DNA from: Cherax quadricarinatus
Lineage: Eukaryota; Arthropoda; Malacostraca; Decapoda; Parastacidae
Direction of reading: 5' to 3'
Assembly (NCBI RefSeq): GCF_038502225.1
Contig: NC_091293.1
Span: 13,660,939 to 13,724,938 of the forward strand
Length of the DNA: 64,000 nucleotides
Position 1 is the stretch's first letter. Each line of letters starts with the position of its first letter. The position numbers and the translations under genes are program-made. Shown piece by piece: positions 11,712 to 23,900 of this stretch. Below the pieces are notes generated by a model that worked only from the letters and a program-made list of their open reading frames with translations, did no database searches and had not been told where the DNA came from.

Positions 11712-14621
11712 ATGCCACCAGGTCTCCCACCCTCACAGGCCCCCCAAACCACAGTGTTGGAAAGGAAACTGAAGGTATGGTACACAAACGCTGATGGAAT
11801 AACAAATAAGTGGGAGGAGTGGCAAGAAAGAGTCAAAGAAGCATCACCGGACATCATAGCTCTCACAGAAACCAAGCTTACAGGTATGATAACAGATGCC
11901 ATCTTTCCAACGGGATACCAAATCCTGAGGAAAGACAGAGGGAACAGGGGGGGTGGAGGAGTGGCGTTGCTGATCAAAAATCGCTGGAATTTTGATGAGC
12001 TGGAGAGAGAAGATAGCGGTGAAGAAAGTGATTACATAGTGGGAACACTTCACTCTGGAGGTCCCAAGGTGGTAATAGCAGTGATGTATAACCCACCACA
12101 GAACAGCAGGAGGCCAAGGCAAGAGTACGACGAGAGCAATAGAGCGATGGTTGACACACTGGCTAGAGTGGCCAGAAGAGCTCATGCATGCAGGGCAAAG
12201 CTCCTGATCATGGGTGACTTTAACCACAAGGAGATAGATTGGGAGAACTTGGACCCACATGGGGGCCAAGATACTTGGAGGGCTAAGATGATGGAGGTGG
12301 TACTGGAGAACTTCATGTACCAACACGTAAGGGACACTACAAGAGAGAGAGGAGAGGATGAACCAGCAAGGCTGGACTTAGTATTCACCTTCAGTAGTGC
12401 AGATATCGAGGACATCACATATGAAAGACCCCTTGGGGCCAGTGACCATGTGGTTGTAAGCTTCGAATACACAGTAGAGCTACAAGTGGAGGGAGAAGCA
12501 GGAAGGCCAGGACGAATGAAGCCAAACTACAAGAAAGGGGACTACACAGGAATGAGGAACTACCTGAACGGGGTTCAGTGGGACAGAGAACTGGCAGGGA
12601 AACCAGTTAATGAGATGATGGAATATGTAGCAATAAAATGCAAGGAGGCTGAGGAGAGGTTTGTACCCAAGGGTAACAGGAGTAATGAAAAAGCCAGGAT
12701 GAGCCCATGGTTTACCCAAAGGTGCAGGGAGGCAAAAACCAAGTGTGCTAGGGAATGGAAGAAATATAGAAGGCAAAGGACCCAGGAGAATAAGGAGAAC
12801 AGTCGTAGAGCCAGAAATGAATATGCACAGATAAGAAGGGAGGCCCAAAGACAATATGAAAATGACATAGCAGCGAAAGCCAAATCTGACCCGAAACTGT
12901 TGTACAGCCACATCAGGAGGAAAACAACAGTCAAGGACCAGGTAATCAGGCTAAGGAAGGAAGGAGGAGAGACAACAGGAAATGACCGGGAAGTATGTGA
13001 AGAACTCAACAAGAGATTCAAAGAAGTGTTCACAGAGGAGACAGAAGGGACTCCAGAAAGACGGAGAGGTGGGGCACACCACCAAGTGCTGGACACAGTG
13101 CACACAACCGAGGAAGAAGTGAAGAGGCTTCTGAGTGAGCTAGATACCTCAAAGGCAATGGGGCCAGATAACATCTCCCCATGGGTATTGAGAGAGGGAG
13201 CAGAGGCGCTATGTGTACCCCTAACAACAATATTCAATACATCTATCGAAACAGGGAGATTGCCTGAGGCATGGAAGACAGCAAATGTAGTCCCAATCTT
13301 TAAAAAAGGAGACAGACATGAAGCATTAAACTACAGACCAGTGTCACTGACATGTATAGTATGCAAAATCATGGAGAAGATTATCAGGAGAAGAGTGGTG
13401 GAACACCTAGAAAGGAATGATCTCATCAACAGCAGCCAGCATGGTTTCAGGGACGGGAAATCCTGTGTCACAAACCTACTGGAGTTCTATGACATGGTGA
13501 CAGCAGTAAGACAAGAGAGAGAGGGGTGGGTGGATTGCATTTTCTTGGACTGCAAGAAGGCGTTTGACACAGTTCCACACAAGAGATTGGTGCAAAAACT
13601 GGAGGACCAAGCAGGGATAACAGGGAAGGCACTACAATGGATCAGGGAATACTTGTCAGGAAGACAGCAGCGAGTCATGGTACGTGGCGAGGTGTCAGAG
13701 TGGGCACCTGTGACCAGCGGGGTCCCGCAGGGGTCAGTCCTAGGACCAGTGCTGTTTCTGGTATTTGTGAACGACATGACGGAAGGAATAGACTCTGAGG
13801 TGTCCCTGTTTGCAGATGACGTGAAGTTGATGAGAAGAATACACTCGATCGAAGACCAGGCAGAACTACAAAGGGATCTGGACAGGCTGCAGAACTGGTC
13901 CAGCAATTGGCTCCTGGAGTTCAATCCCACCAAGTGCAAAGTCATGAAGATTGGGGAAGGGCAAAGAAGGCCGCAGACGGAGTACAGTCTAGGGGGTCAG
14001 AGACTACAAACCTCACTCAAGGAAAAAGATCTTGGGGTGAGTATAACACCAGGCACATCTCCTGAAGCGCACATCAACCAAATAACTGCTGCAGCATATG
14101 GGCGCCTAGCAAACCTCAGAACAGCATTCCGACATCTTAATAAGGAATCGTTCAGGACCCTGTACACCGTATACGTTAGGCCCATATTGGAGTATGCGGC
14201 ACCAGTTTGGAACCCACACCTAGCCAAGCACGTAAAGAAACTAGAGAAAGTGCAAAGGTTTGCAACAAGACTAGTCCCAGAGCTAAGAGGTATGTCCTAC
14301 GAGGAGAGGTTAAGGGAAATCAACCTGACGACACTGGAGGACAGGAGAGATAGGGGGGACATGATAACGACATACAAAATACTGAGAGGAATTGACAAGG
14401 TGGACAAAAACAGGATGTTCCAGAGATTGGACACAGTAACAAGGGGACACAGTTGGAAGCTAAAGACACAGATGAATCACAGGGATGTTAGGAAGTATTT
14501 CTTCAGCCACAGAGTAGTCAGTAAGTGGAATAGTTTGGGAAGCGATGTAGTGGAGGCAGGATCCATACATAGCTTTAAGCAGAGGTACGATAAAGCTCAC
14601 GGCTCAGGGAGAGTGACCTAG
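11712..14621 (+). CDS. ORF2 of the CR1-like LINE: endonuclease and reverse transcriptase, 969 aa, uninterrupted
   Basis: This is the longest intact reading frame in the window. An APE-type endonuclease nicks the target, and the reverse transcriptase copies element RNA from the nick. Endonuclease landmarks are Asn26 (YTNADG), Glu53 (TETKL), Asp169 and Asn171 (MGDFNH) and Ser-Asp-His 244-246 (GASDHV), all present. A basic linker (about residues 270-430) follows. RT spans roughly 460-760 with PVSLTC, SQHGFRDGKSC, FLDCKKAFDTV, GVPQGSVLGP and catalytic FADD at 700-703. The C-terminal region contains RPILEYAAPVWNPH and KYFFSHRVVSKWNSLGSDVV, the conserved CR1/L2-type tail. The ATG at 11712 lies 11 bp after ORF1. 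A full-length frame implies recent insertion; whether it is expressed is unknown, and its own ORF1 is truncated. Confidence 0.95.
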   Translation: MPPGLPPSQAPQTTVLERKLKVWYTNADGITNKWEEWQERVKEASPDIIALTETKLTGMITDAIFPTGYQILRKDRGNRGGGGVALLIKNRWNFDELEREDSGEESDYIVGTLHSGGPKVVIAVMYNPPQNSRRPRQEYDESNRAMVDTLARVARRAHACRAKLLIMGDFNHKEIDWENLDPHGGQDTWRAKMMEVVLENFMYQHVRDTTRERGEDEPARLDLVFTFSSADIEDITYERPLGASDHVVVSFEYTVELQVEGEAGRPGRMKPNYKKGDYTGMRNYLNGVQWDRELAGKPVNEMMEYVAIKCKEAEERFVPKGNRSNEKARMSPWFTQRCREAKTKCAREWKKYRRQRTQENKENSRRARNEYAQIRREAQRQYENDIAAKAKSDPKLLYSHIRRKTTVKDQVIRLRKEGGETTGNDREVCEELNKRFKEVFTEETEGTPERRRGGAHHQVLDTVHTTEEEVKRLLSELDTSKAMGPDNISPWVLREGAEALCVPLTTIFNTSIETGRLPEAWKTANVVPIFKKGDRHEALNYRPVSLTCIVCKIMEKIIRRRVVEHLERNDLINSSQHGFRDGKSCVTNLLEFYDMVTAVRQEREGWVDCIFLDCKKAFDTVPHKRLVQKLEDQAGITGKALQWIREYLSGRQQRVMVRGEVSEWAPVTSGVPQGSVLGPVLFLVFVNDMTEGIDSEVSLFADDVKLMRRIHSIEDQAELQRDLDRLQNWSSNWLLEFNPTKCKVMKIGEGQRRPQTEYSLGGQRLQTSLKEKDLGVSITPGTSPEAHINQITAAAYGRLANLRTAFRHLNKESFRTLYTVYVRPILEYAAPVWNPHLAKHVKKLEKVQRFATRLVPELRGMSYEERLREINLTTLEDRRDRGDMITTYKILRGIDKVDKNRMFQRLDTVTRGHSWKLKTQMNHRDVRKYFFSHRVVSKWNSLGSDVVEAGSIHSFKQRYDKAHGSGRVT

Positions 14622-14675
14622 TAGCGATCAGTGAAGAGGCGGGGCCAGGAGCTCGGACTCGACCCCCGCAACCTC

Positions 14676-14703
14676 AACTAGGTGAGTACAACTAGGTGAG
14701 TAC
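14676..14703 (+). repeat. 14-bp LINE tail repeat, two units
   Basis: AACTAGGTGAGTAC occurs twice head to tail. Equivalent pairs end the other family A copies at 8337-8364, 10984-11011 and 15974-16001 (the last with two changes). Short 3' tandem repeats instead of poly(A) are typical of CR1-group LINEs and mark the 3' end recognised by the RT. Confidence 0.9.
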
Positions 14704-14738
14704 ACACACATTCACACACACACACACTCACACACACT

Positions 14739-14770
<32 letters not shown>

Positions 14771-14835
14771 CACAGACACACACACACACACACATACACA
14801 CACACACACGCACACACACACTCACACACACACAG
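14704..14835. repeat. CA microsatellite
   Basis: (CA)n with scattered CT and CG variants, starting at the GTAC end of the preceding LINE tail and ending at the 5' end of the next LINE fragment. Confidence 0.9.
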
Positions 14836-16001
14836 ATGGCATTTTCTTGGACTGTAAGGCGTTTGACACAGTTACATCACAAGAAATTAGTGCAAAAACT
14901 GGAGGACCAGGCTGGGATAATAAGGAAGGCACTACAATGAATCAGGGAATACCTGTCTGGAAGACAGCAACGAGTCATGGTATGCGGTGAGGTGTCACAG
15001 TGAGCAGCTGTGACGAGTGGGGTTCCTTAGGGGTCAGTCCTAGGACCGGAGCTGTTTCTGGTATTTGTGAACGACATGACGGAAGGAATAGACTCCGAAG
15101 TGTCCCTGTTTGCAGATGATGTGAAGTTGATGAGAAGAATTCAGTCGGACGAGGGCCAGGCAGAACTTTAAAGGGATCTGGACAGGCTGCAGACCTGGTC
15201 CAGCAATTGACCCCTGGAGTTCAACCCCACCAAGTGCAAAGTTCTGAGGATTAGGGAAGGGCAAAGAAGACTGCAGACAGAGTACAGTCTAAGGGGCCAG
15301 AGACTGCAAACCTCACTCAAGGAAAAAGATCTTGGGGTGAGTATAACACCAGGCACATCTCCTGAGGCGGACATCAACTAAATAACTGCTGCAGCATATG
15401 GGCGCCTAGCAAACGTAATAACAGCATTCCGACATCTTAATAGGAATTGTTCAGGACCCTGTACACCGTGTACGTTAAGCCCATATTGGAGTATGCGGCA
15501 CCAGTTTGGAACCCACACCTAGCCAAGCATGTAAAGAAACTACAGAAAGTGCAAAGGTTTGCAACAAGACTAGTCCCAGAGCTAAGAGGTATGTCCTACG
15601 AAGAGAGGTTAAGGGAAATCAACCTGACGACACTGGAGGACAGGAGAGATAGGGGGACAGGATAACAACATATAAAATACTGAGAGGATTTGACAAGGCA
15701 GACAGAGACAAAATGTTCCAGAGATGGGACACAGCAACAAGGGGACACAGTTGGAAGTTGAAGACACAGATGTATCATAGGGATTTCAGGAAGTGTTTCT
15801 TCAGTCACAGAGTAGTCAGGAAGTGGAATAGTTTGGGAAGCGATGTAGTGGAGGCAGGATCCATTCATAGGTTTAAGCAGAGGTATGATAAAGCTCATGG
15901 TGCAGAGAGAGTGACCCAGTAGCGGTCAGTGAAGAGGCGGAACCAGGAGCTATGACTCGACCCCTGCAACCACAACTAGGTGAGTACAACTACGTAAGTA
16001 C
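14836..16001 (+). mobile_element. CR1-like LINE family A, 5'-truncated and decayed (copy A4)
   Basis: The copy begins inside RT (GGCATTTTCTTGGACTG, equivalent to about 13536 of the intact copy) and runs to the tail. It carries several stops (for example at 14938, 15001 and 15168) and indels near 14860 and 15445. FADD is still readable at about 15109-15120. The last 270 bp encode the C-terminal region and are mostly open. It ends in one exact and one altered 14-bp tail unit (15974-16001). It is more diverged than A2 and A3, hence older. Confidence 0.9.
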
Positions 16002-16883
<882 letters not shown>

Positions 16884-16896
16884 AATACTGATAGCT

Positions 16897-17032
16897 ACAC
16901 AAATAACCCGCACATAGAAGAGAGGAGCTTACGACGACGTTTCGGTCCGACTGGGACCGAAGTCACACTAACGAGAAGTAGAACAGGAAGGGTATATATA
17001 GGCAGGAAGAGGTGATCGTGGTGGTGGTAGTA

Positions 17033-17096
<64 letters not shown>

Positions 17097-17193
17097 GGTA
17101 GTAATAGTGCTCCCCTTTCTTTGTATTTGACTGGCTTGTCCTTCTTATTCCCCACTACTACTACCACTACCACTGCTACTACTACTACCACCA

Positions 17194-17231
<38 letters not shown>

Positions 17232-17425
17232 GCTACTACAACTACTACCACCACCACCACCACTTCCTCTTCCTGCCTATATATACCCGTCCTGCTCTAC
17301 TTCTGGTTAGTGTGACTTTGTAAATGGTCCAAGTCGGACCGAAACGTCGTCGTAAGCTCCTCTCTTCTATGTGCGGGTTATTTGTGTATCGTTCCAGTCA
17401 CGGTATTGTGCTTTTTTTATTATTA
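16897..17425. mobile_element. fold-back Penelope-type element with hammerhead-like arms
   Basis: Two inverted arms of about 130 bp (about 16897-17030 and 17265-17392) face each other. Between them are a (TAG)n run, a short spacer and a (CTA)n run. Each arm carries a stem-loop followed by GAAACG (right arm GGTCCAAGTCGGACCGAAAC, about 17319-17345; left arm as reverse complement at about 16935-16955), resembling stem II plus GAAA of hammerhead ribozymes; the CUGAUGA part is not preserved. The right arm continues about 33 bp beyond the palindrome into a T-rich tail. The flanks AATACTGATAGCT (16884-16896) and AATACCGATAGCT (17426-17438) form a 13-bp duplication with one mismatch. No coding sequence remains. 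Confidence 0.7.
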
Positions 17426-17438
17426 AATACCGATAGCT

Positions 17439-17750
17439 GAGGGTCTTAGACCCTGCTCTGAAGAGCTGAATATCATAATAGAGCACTCAACACTTAGTAA
17501 GGGGCAGTAACTGGAAAAGGACTTTAGTGGTGCACATGCATCAACGAGTCACGCAGGCGCATAGGTCACACAAAATACACCCATATTGTAGGTAAGTTTA
17601 TTTGGGCATACACAAATACTGTGCCTAGATTGCCATACATAGCAGCACAGTTGTAGAGAGTCGAGTGTAGAGAAACTGGGAGAGCCCAAAAGCCAGACAG
17701 TGATGTTTTTACTGCTAAATTAAGGTAGAACCAGGAAATTCACACACACA
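17439..17750. other. unassigned sequence
   Basis: Nothing recognisable. It is the continuation of the sequence left of the fold-back element. Confidence 0.5.
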
Positions 17751-18660
17751 AACTTGTACGTCCCTACCTTAGTGCGGGTACCTCTTTTCCTCCTTCCCCG
17801 TCTCCTCCTCCTCCTATACCTCATCTTCTCCTCCTACCCTAGCGCAGGTACCTCTATTCCTCCCTCCCCATCTCCTCCTCCTCCTCCTACTCCTCCTCCT
17901 CCTCCTCCTCTTACTACTCCTCCTCCTCCTCCTTCTCCTACTCCTCCTCCTCCTATACCTCCTCTTCTCCTACCCTAGCGCAGGTACCTCTAATCCTCCC
18001 TCCCCTCCACACTCTCACACTCACTCATGCTCTCTCACACACTCTCACACCCTCTCTCACACTCTCTCACACTCTCACACTCTCACACTCTCTCACAATC
18101 TCACTTCTCACACTCTCTCACACTCTCACACTCTCTCACAATCTCACACTCTCATACTGTCTTGCACTCACATTCTCTCTGTCGCACTCCCACACACTCT
18201 CACACTCCCTCTCTCACACTTTTCCTCTCTCACTTACACTCTCTCACTCACACCCACTCACACTCACAACAACACTCTCACTCAAACTCTCACTCACACT
18301 TTCTCAATCACACTCTTTCACTCTCACTCTCTTACTCCCACTCACATCCTTTCACTCACTCTCTTACACCCTCTCACCCACACTCTCTCACTCACACTCT
18401 CACTCACACACTCTCACACTCTCTGTCTGTCTGTCTCTCTCTCTCTCCTATTTCTTCTCCTCCCTACTCCTCCTACTCCCTTCCCCCCTTTTTCTTTTCC
18501 TGCACTTCCCTTCCCCCTCTCCCCTTGTACCCCCTAGCCTTCCCCCATCTCTCTCCCTTCTGCCACTGTCCCCCCTCCCACTCTCTATCTCTCCCCCTCC
18601 CTCCCTCCCACTCTCCCTCCCTACAACAAATACCCACCCCCCTCCACACGCACTCTTCAA
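17751..18660. repeat. pyrimidine-rich low-complexity block
   Basis: (CTC)n-type sequence with a repeated CTAGCGCAGGTACCTCTA-like phrase (about 17770-18003) is followed by CTCACA-type repeats (18005-18430) and a C/T-rich stretch. The 260-codon plus frame across it (18027-18809) is His/Ser/Leu-repeat translation of the satellite and is not credible as a gene before 18693. Confidence 0.9.
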
Positions 18661-18689
18661 AACACATAAGCTCTTCCTTCTTTGGAAGA

Positions 18690-20942
18690 AAAATGGGATA
18701 CCAAAAATCAGGACGGAGAACCAGAGGGCTGGTGGATGAAGCTGCGAGGGGTGGACCTGGGAGAAAAGACTGGGAGGCAGAACTCACAAGAAGGGAGGAG
18801 GAGTGGTAGAGGAGCCTAGAAGAGCTGAGGAAGAAAATGGAAGAGAAAATATCTGAGGAGAGCAGGAAATGGGAGTTACAAGTCACAGCAGGAGAAGCTA
18901 AGATACAGAGCATAGTAGAAGAACTAAAAAGTCTGAATCATCCTAAAGAACCAAAGGACAGTATAGCCATGACATCAAGAACTTATACATCAGTCACAGA
19001 TGAGGGGACTATAGGGAGCAAAGGAGCTTTATCATATGCGATGACTCTATCAGACCCAAGTGGGACCTGGGAAAAAACAGGGAGAACAGCAGGAACAAAT
19101 GAGGGGACCAAAGACAATGAAGGAGCTACGCTATATGCAGAGGCTCTAACAGACAACTGCCATGTCCAGGAACAGCTAAGAACAGGGACACTGGATAGGG
19201 AAGAGATAGTAGGAAGAAATGCATCAATGGCAGGAACTAAATCGTCTCAGAGGATGCTCAGGGAAGTACAGTGGGAGGACGAATGGGATAGGGTAGTTTT
19301 AGTCTATGGACTCCAAGAAATAGAAGGGGAAACTTACAAAGCAACAAAACAGGAGGAAAAAAAAAAGCGACTGAACGCATCATGAAAGCAATAGGAGAGG
19401 ATGACATGACCCAGCTGACTAATTATCAGAGAATTGGGTGGTTTGCAAGAGAAAAAAAGCGTCCAGTCAGAGTGATTTTCAAGGCAGAGTCGGCTCGAAA
19501 CCAGATCCTGTAGGAGAAAGTGCGTCTAAGGGACAAATCAGAGTACTGGACCATGTACCTCAACCAAGACAGAACACAAGAAGAAAGGATGACACTGAGA
19601 GGGTGCAAGGAGGAATGAGAGGCAAGGAAGAAGGAGAGCAGGAGAAACCAGACTCAGGTGGAAGAACAAACCCAACCTTCTCCAGTAACACCCACAGAAG
19701 AAACCCAACCATGGCAACCCCAATGCAATCAAACAACCTAATCCAAAACACACACTATACTCTCTGCCCCATCCCCCTCACCACAAACCCGACCCCTACA
19801 GTAAACTACAGTAGCCCACACATTGTACCCTCTGCCCTCATCCCCCTACCACAAACCCTACCCCCACAGTAAACCACACCCTGTATCCTCTACCCCCATC
19901 CCACTCACCACAACTCCCACCCCCCACTGTAACCCCTAATAGGCCGTCTGCCCCCTTCACCCTCACCACAACCCCCACCCCACCAGCAACCCCCTATAGG
20001 GCCCGACCAGGGTACCTGCTCCCCCAAACCCACCACTCTCTCTAGACCACAGTTATAGAAAAGAAGTTGAAGGTTTGGTACGCGAATGCAGATGGAATAA
20101 TGAATAAATGTGAGGACTGGCATGAAAGAATCAAGATGTCCCCAGACATCATAGCAGCCACAGAAACAAAACTCACTGAGACAATAACAGAAGCAATCTT
20201 CCCGCCCAGATATCAGATCCTAAGGATGGATAGAAGGAGCAGAGGGGGAAGAGGGGTTGCATTGCTCATTAAAAACCGATGGGAATATCAGGAAGTGGAA
20301 GGAATGGACGATACTGGAGAAAGAGATGACGTAGTAGGTACATTGCAATCAGGGGAACATACTGTAGTCATTGCAGTGATGTATAACCCACCACAGAACT
20401 GTAGGAGGCCAAGAGTGCAACAGAGCAATGGTGGACACGCTAGCTGAGGTGGCAAGAAGAGCTCGAGTAGAGCAAGGTTACTGGTTATGGGCTACTTCAA
20501 CCACAGGGAGATTAATTGGAAAAACCTGGAGCCACATTGGGGTCCTGAAGCATAGAAAGCCAAGATGATGGATGTGCTACTGGAAAACTTCATGCACCAA
20601 CATGTTAGGGACACTACCAGAGAGAGAGGGGAGGCTGAACCAGCAAAATTGGACCTTTTATTCACCCTGAGAAGCTCAGACATCGAGGACATCACATATG
20701 AAAGGCAACTTGGACCTAGTGACCACGTGGTTCCGAGCTTTGAATACATCGTAGAGCTACAAGTGGAGAGGGTAACAAGAGTAGAAAGGGAAAAGCCAAA
20801 CTATAAAAGAGGGGACTACACAGCTTTGAGGACCTTCCTGATGGAGGTTCAGTGGGAGAGTTGGTAGGAAAGTCAGTAAATGAAATGATGGACAATGTAA
20901 CAACAAAATGCAAGGAGGTAGGGGAAAGGTGTGTTGCCAAGG
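18690..20942 (+). mobile_element. CR1-like LINE family B, truncated at the endonuclease (copy B1)
   Basis: ORF1 starts at ATG 18693, right after the low-complexity block. It has an in-frame TAG at 18807-18809, continues in the same frame to about 19385 and shifts at an A-run near 19360-19375. It encodes a charged, probably coiled N-terminal part (EELRKKMEEKISEESRKWELQ) and an RRM-like part (QRIGWFAREKKRPVRVIF, about 19425-19480). Endonuclease sequence begins near 20066 (KVWYANADG) and includes TETKL (about 20160) and a degraded GDFNH counterpart (GYFNHREINW, about 20487-20518). It stops abruptly at about 20942, where ORF1-type sequence of the next copy starts. RT is absent. The family is a sister of family A, with clearly different sequence. 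Confidence 0.85.
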
Positions 20943-23900
20943 AAGTGGGGGCTATAAGTCTTAGCAGCAGAAGCTAAGATACAGTGCTGAGAAGAGGAAC
21001 TAAGAAACCTGAAACAGATTAAAGAGACAAACGACAGTACAGACATGACATCAGGAACTTCTGTAACAGTCACAGACAAGGGGACTGTAGGAAGTAAAGG
21101 AGCTATGCTGTATGCGAAGACCCTATCAGACCCACGTGGGGCCCAGGAAAAGACGAGGAGCACACTAAGATCAAATGAGAGTCTGAAGAGAATGAAGGAG
21201 CTATGCCATATGCAGAGACTAACAGACAACTGCAGTGGCAAGGAACGGCTGAGAAGGAAAGAAAGTCCACTCAGCACAGAGACTTCAGCATGGGCAGGGG
21301 ATGAAGGCAGGAACATTTCAATGGATGGAACTAAAACACCTCAGAGGATGCAAAGACACACAGTGGGAGGATGAAAGGGAGAGGTCAGTTTTTGTCTACA
21401 GGCTCCAAGAAGTCGAAGGGGGAACCTATGAAGAGAGAAAACAGGAGGAGAAAAAAAAGCGATTGAAGGTAGCATGAAAACAATAGGTGAGGGCGATATG
21501 ACCCAGGTGACAAAATTTCTGAGAATTGGGTGGTTTGTGAGTAGAAGGAATCTGCCTGTCAAAGAAATTTTAAAGGCAGAATCAGCTTAACTAGGAACCT
21601 TTAGGAGAAAGCACGACTGAGGGACAAACTGGAGTACCAGTGAGTGTACCTCAATTGCGACAGAACAGAAAAATAAAGGATGTTGCTGTAAGAGAGGGTA
21701 CAAAGACAAAAAGGGGAATAAGAGGCAATAATGAAGATGAGCAGAACCCAGACCAAGGTGGAAGGGCAAACACACCCTCCAGAAGCACCCACAGAAGGAC
21801 TCCAACCACGACATCCCCAATGCAACTGAACAATCTAAACCAAAACCCACACACTGTTTCCTCTGTCCCTACCCCCCATGTCACAAACCCCACCCCTACT
21901 GCAGCCCCCTATGGGCACTCTGACCCCACCCCCTCATCACAAACCCCACCCACACTGCAACCCCCCATAGGCCCCCTCCAGGGCTCCCACTCTCCCAACC
22001 CCAATATTCTCCCACTACCACAGTGAAAGAAAAGAAGCTGAAGGTTTGGTACACTAATACTAATGGAATAATGAATAAATATGAGGAGTGACATGAAAGA
22101 ATGAGAAGGCCTCAGACATTGTAGCAGTCACAGAAATGAAACTCACTGAGACAGTAACAGATGCAATCTTCCCACCGGGATATCAGATCCAGAGGAAAGA
22201 TAAAAGGAGCATAGGAGGAGGGGCTGCACTGCTCATAAAAAAAACGATGGGGATTTAAGGAAATGGAAGGCATGAACGAGATTGGAGAAAGGGACTACAC
22301 AGTAGCTACAATTCAGTCTGGGAAACATAAGGTAGTCATTGCAGTGATGTATAACCCCCCCCCCCCTAGAACTGCAGGAGGCCAAGAAAGGAATATGAAG
22401 AGAACAACAAAGCAATGGTGTACACACTGGCTGAGGTGGTAAGAAGAGCTCACTCAAGCAGAGCAAAGTTACTGGTTATGGGCGATTTCAACCACAGGGA
22501 GATCGATTGGGAAAACCTGGAGCCTCATGGGGGCCCTGATACATGGAGAGCCAAGATGATGGATGTGGTACTGGAAAACCTCATGCATAAACATGACATG
22601 AGCACTACTAGAGAGAGAGAGAGAGGAGGATGAACCAGCAAGACTGGACCTTATGTTCACCCTGAGCAATTCAGACATTGAGGACATCATATGTGAGAGG
22701 CCCCTTGGAGCTAGTGATCACGTGGTTCTGAGTTCTGATTATATAGTAAAGTTACAAGTCGAGAGGGTAACAGGAGTTGAATGGGAAAAGCCAAACTATA
22801 TGAGGAACTTCCTGCAGGAGGTTCAGTCGGAAAGAAATGGTAGGAAAGTCAGTAAACGAATTGATGGAATATGTAACAAAATGCAAGGAGGCAGAGGAAA
22901 GGTTTGTTCCCAAGGGCAACAGAAATAATGGGAAGACCAAAGCGAGTCCTTGGTTTACCCAAAGGTGTAGAGAGACAAAAACTAAGTGCACTAGAGAATG
23001 GAAAATTTACAGAAGGCAAAGGACTCAGGAAAATAAGGATATTAGTGGAAGAGCCAGAAACAAGTATACACAGATAAAGAGGGAGACCCAGCGACAGTAC
23101 GAAACGACATAGCATCGAAAGTCAAGTCTGACCCAAAACTGCTGTACAGCCACATTAGGAGGAAGACAACAATTCAAAGATCAGGTGATCAGGCTAAGGA
23201 AAGAAGGTGGGGAATTCACAAGAAATAACCAAGAGGTATGTGAGGAGCTCAACATGAGGTTTAAGGAAGTGTTTACAGTGGAGACAGGAAGGACTCCAGG
23301 AAGACAGAACAGAGGGGGACACCAACAAGGAATATACCAACAAGTGTTGGATGACACACACAACTGAGGAGGAGGTGAAGAAGCTGCTAAGTGACCTTGA
23401 TACGTCAAAGGCAATGGGACCAGACAATATCTCCCCATGGGTCCTTAGAAAGGGAGCAGTAATGCTGTGTGTGCCACTAACAACAATCTTCAACACATCC
23501 CCTGAAACTGGGCAACTACCCAAGGCACTAAACTATAGACCAGTGTCACTGACGTGTATAGTACGCAAAGTAATGGAGATTTTCAGGAGGAGAGTGGTGG
23601 AGCACATGGAACGGAACAAGAGTATAAAAAACTAACCAGCATGGATTTATGGAAGCCAAATCCTGTGTCACAAACATTCTGGAGTTTTATGATCAAGTAA
23701 CAGAAGATACAAGAGAGAGGGGTAGATTGATTACATTTTCTTGGACTGCAAGAAGGCCTTCAACACAGTTTTTCACAAGGGATTAGTGCAGAGGATAGAG
23801 GATCAGGCATGTATAGCAGGAAGGGCACTGCAATGGATCAGAGAACACCTGATAGGGAGGCAACAACGAGTTATGGTACATGATGAAGTATCACACTGGG

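Larger units (their letters stand above)
11012..14703 (+). mobile_element. CR1-like LINE family A with intact ORF2 (copy A3)
   Basis: This starts directly against the tail of the preceding copy at 11011/11012 and ends with two 14-bp tail units (14676-14703). It carries a 5'-truncated ORF1 and an uninterrupted ORF2. Domain order (APE-type endonuclease, RT, C-terminal conserved region) and motifs such as PVSLTCIVCKIMEKII, GVPQGSVLGP, SLFADDVKL and the LQRDLDRLQ segment place it with CR1/L2-group LINEs. I see no obvious target-site duplication, which is expected when a copy inserts into repeated tail sequence. Confidence 0.9.

Noticed and set aside
12575..13237. Long minus-strand frames opposite the intact LINE ORF2
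   Set aside because: They are antisense shadows of the coding strand and have hydrophobic, low-information content.
17121..17315. Thr-rich frame over CTA triplets
   Set aside because: Translation of a microsatellite inside a fold-back element.
18027..18692. His/Ser/Leu-rich start of a long plus-strand frame
   Set aside because: CTCACA repeats read as protein; the credible coding part starts at ATG 18693 of the LINE.
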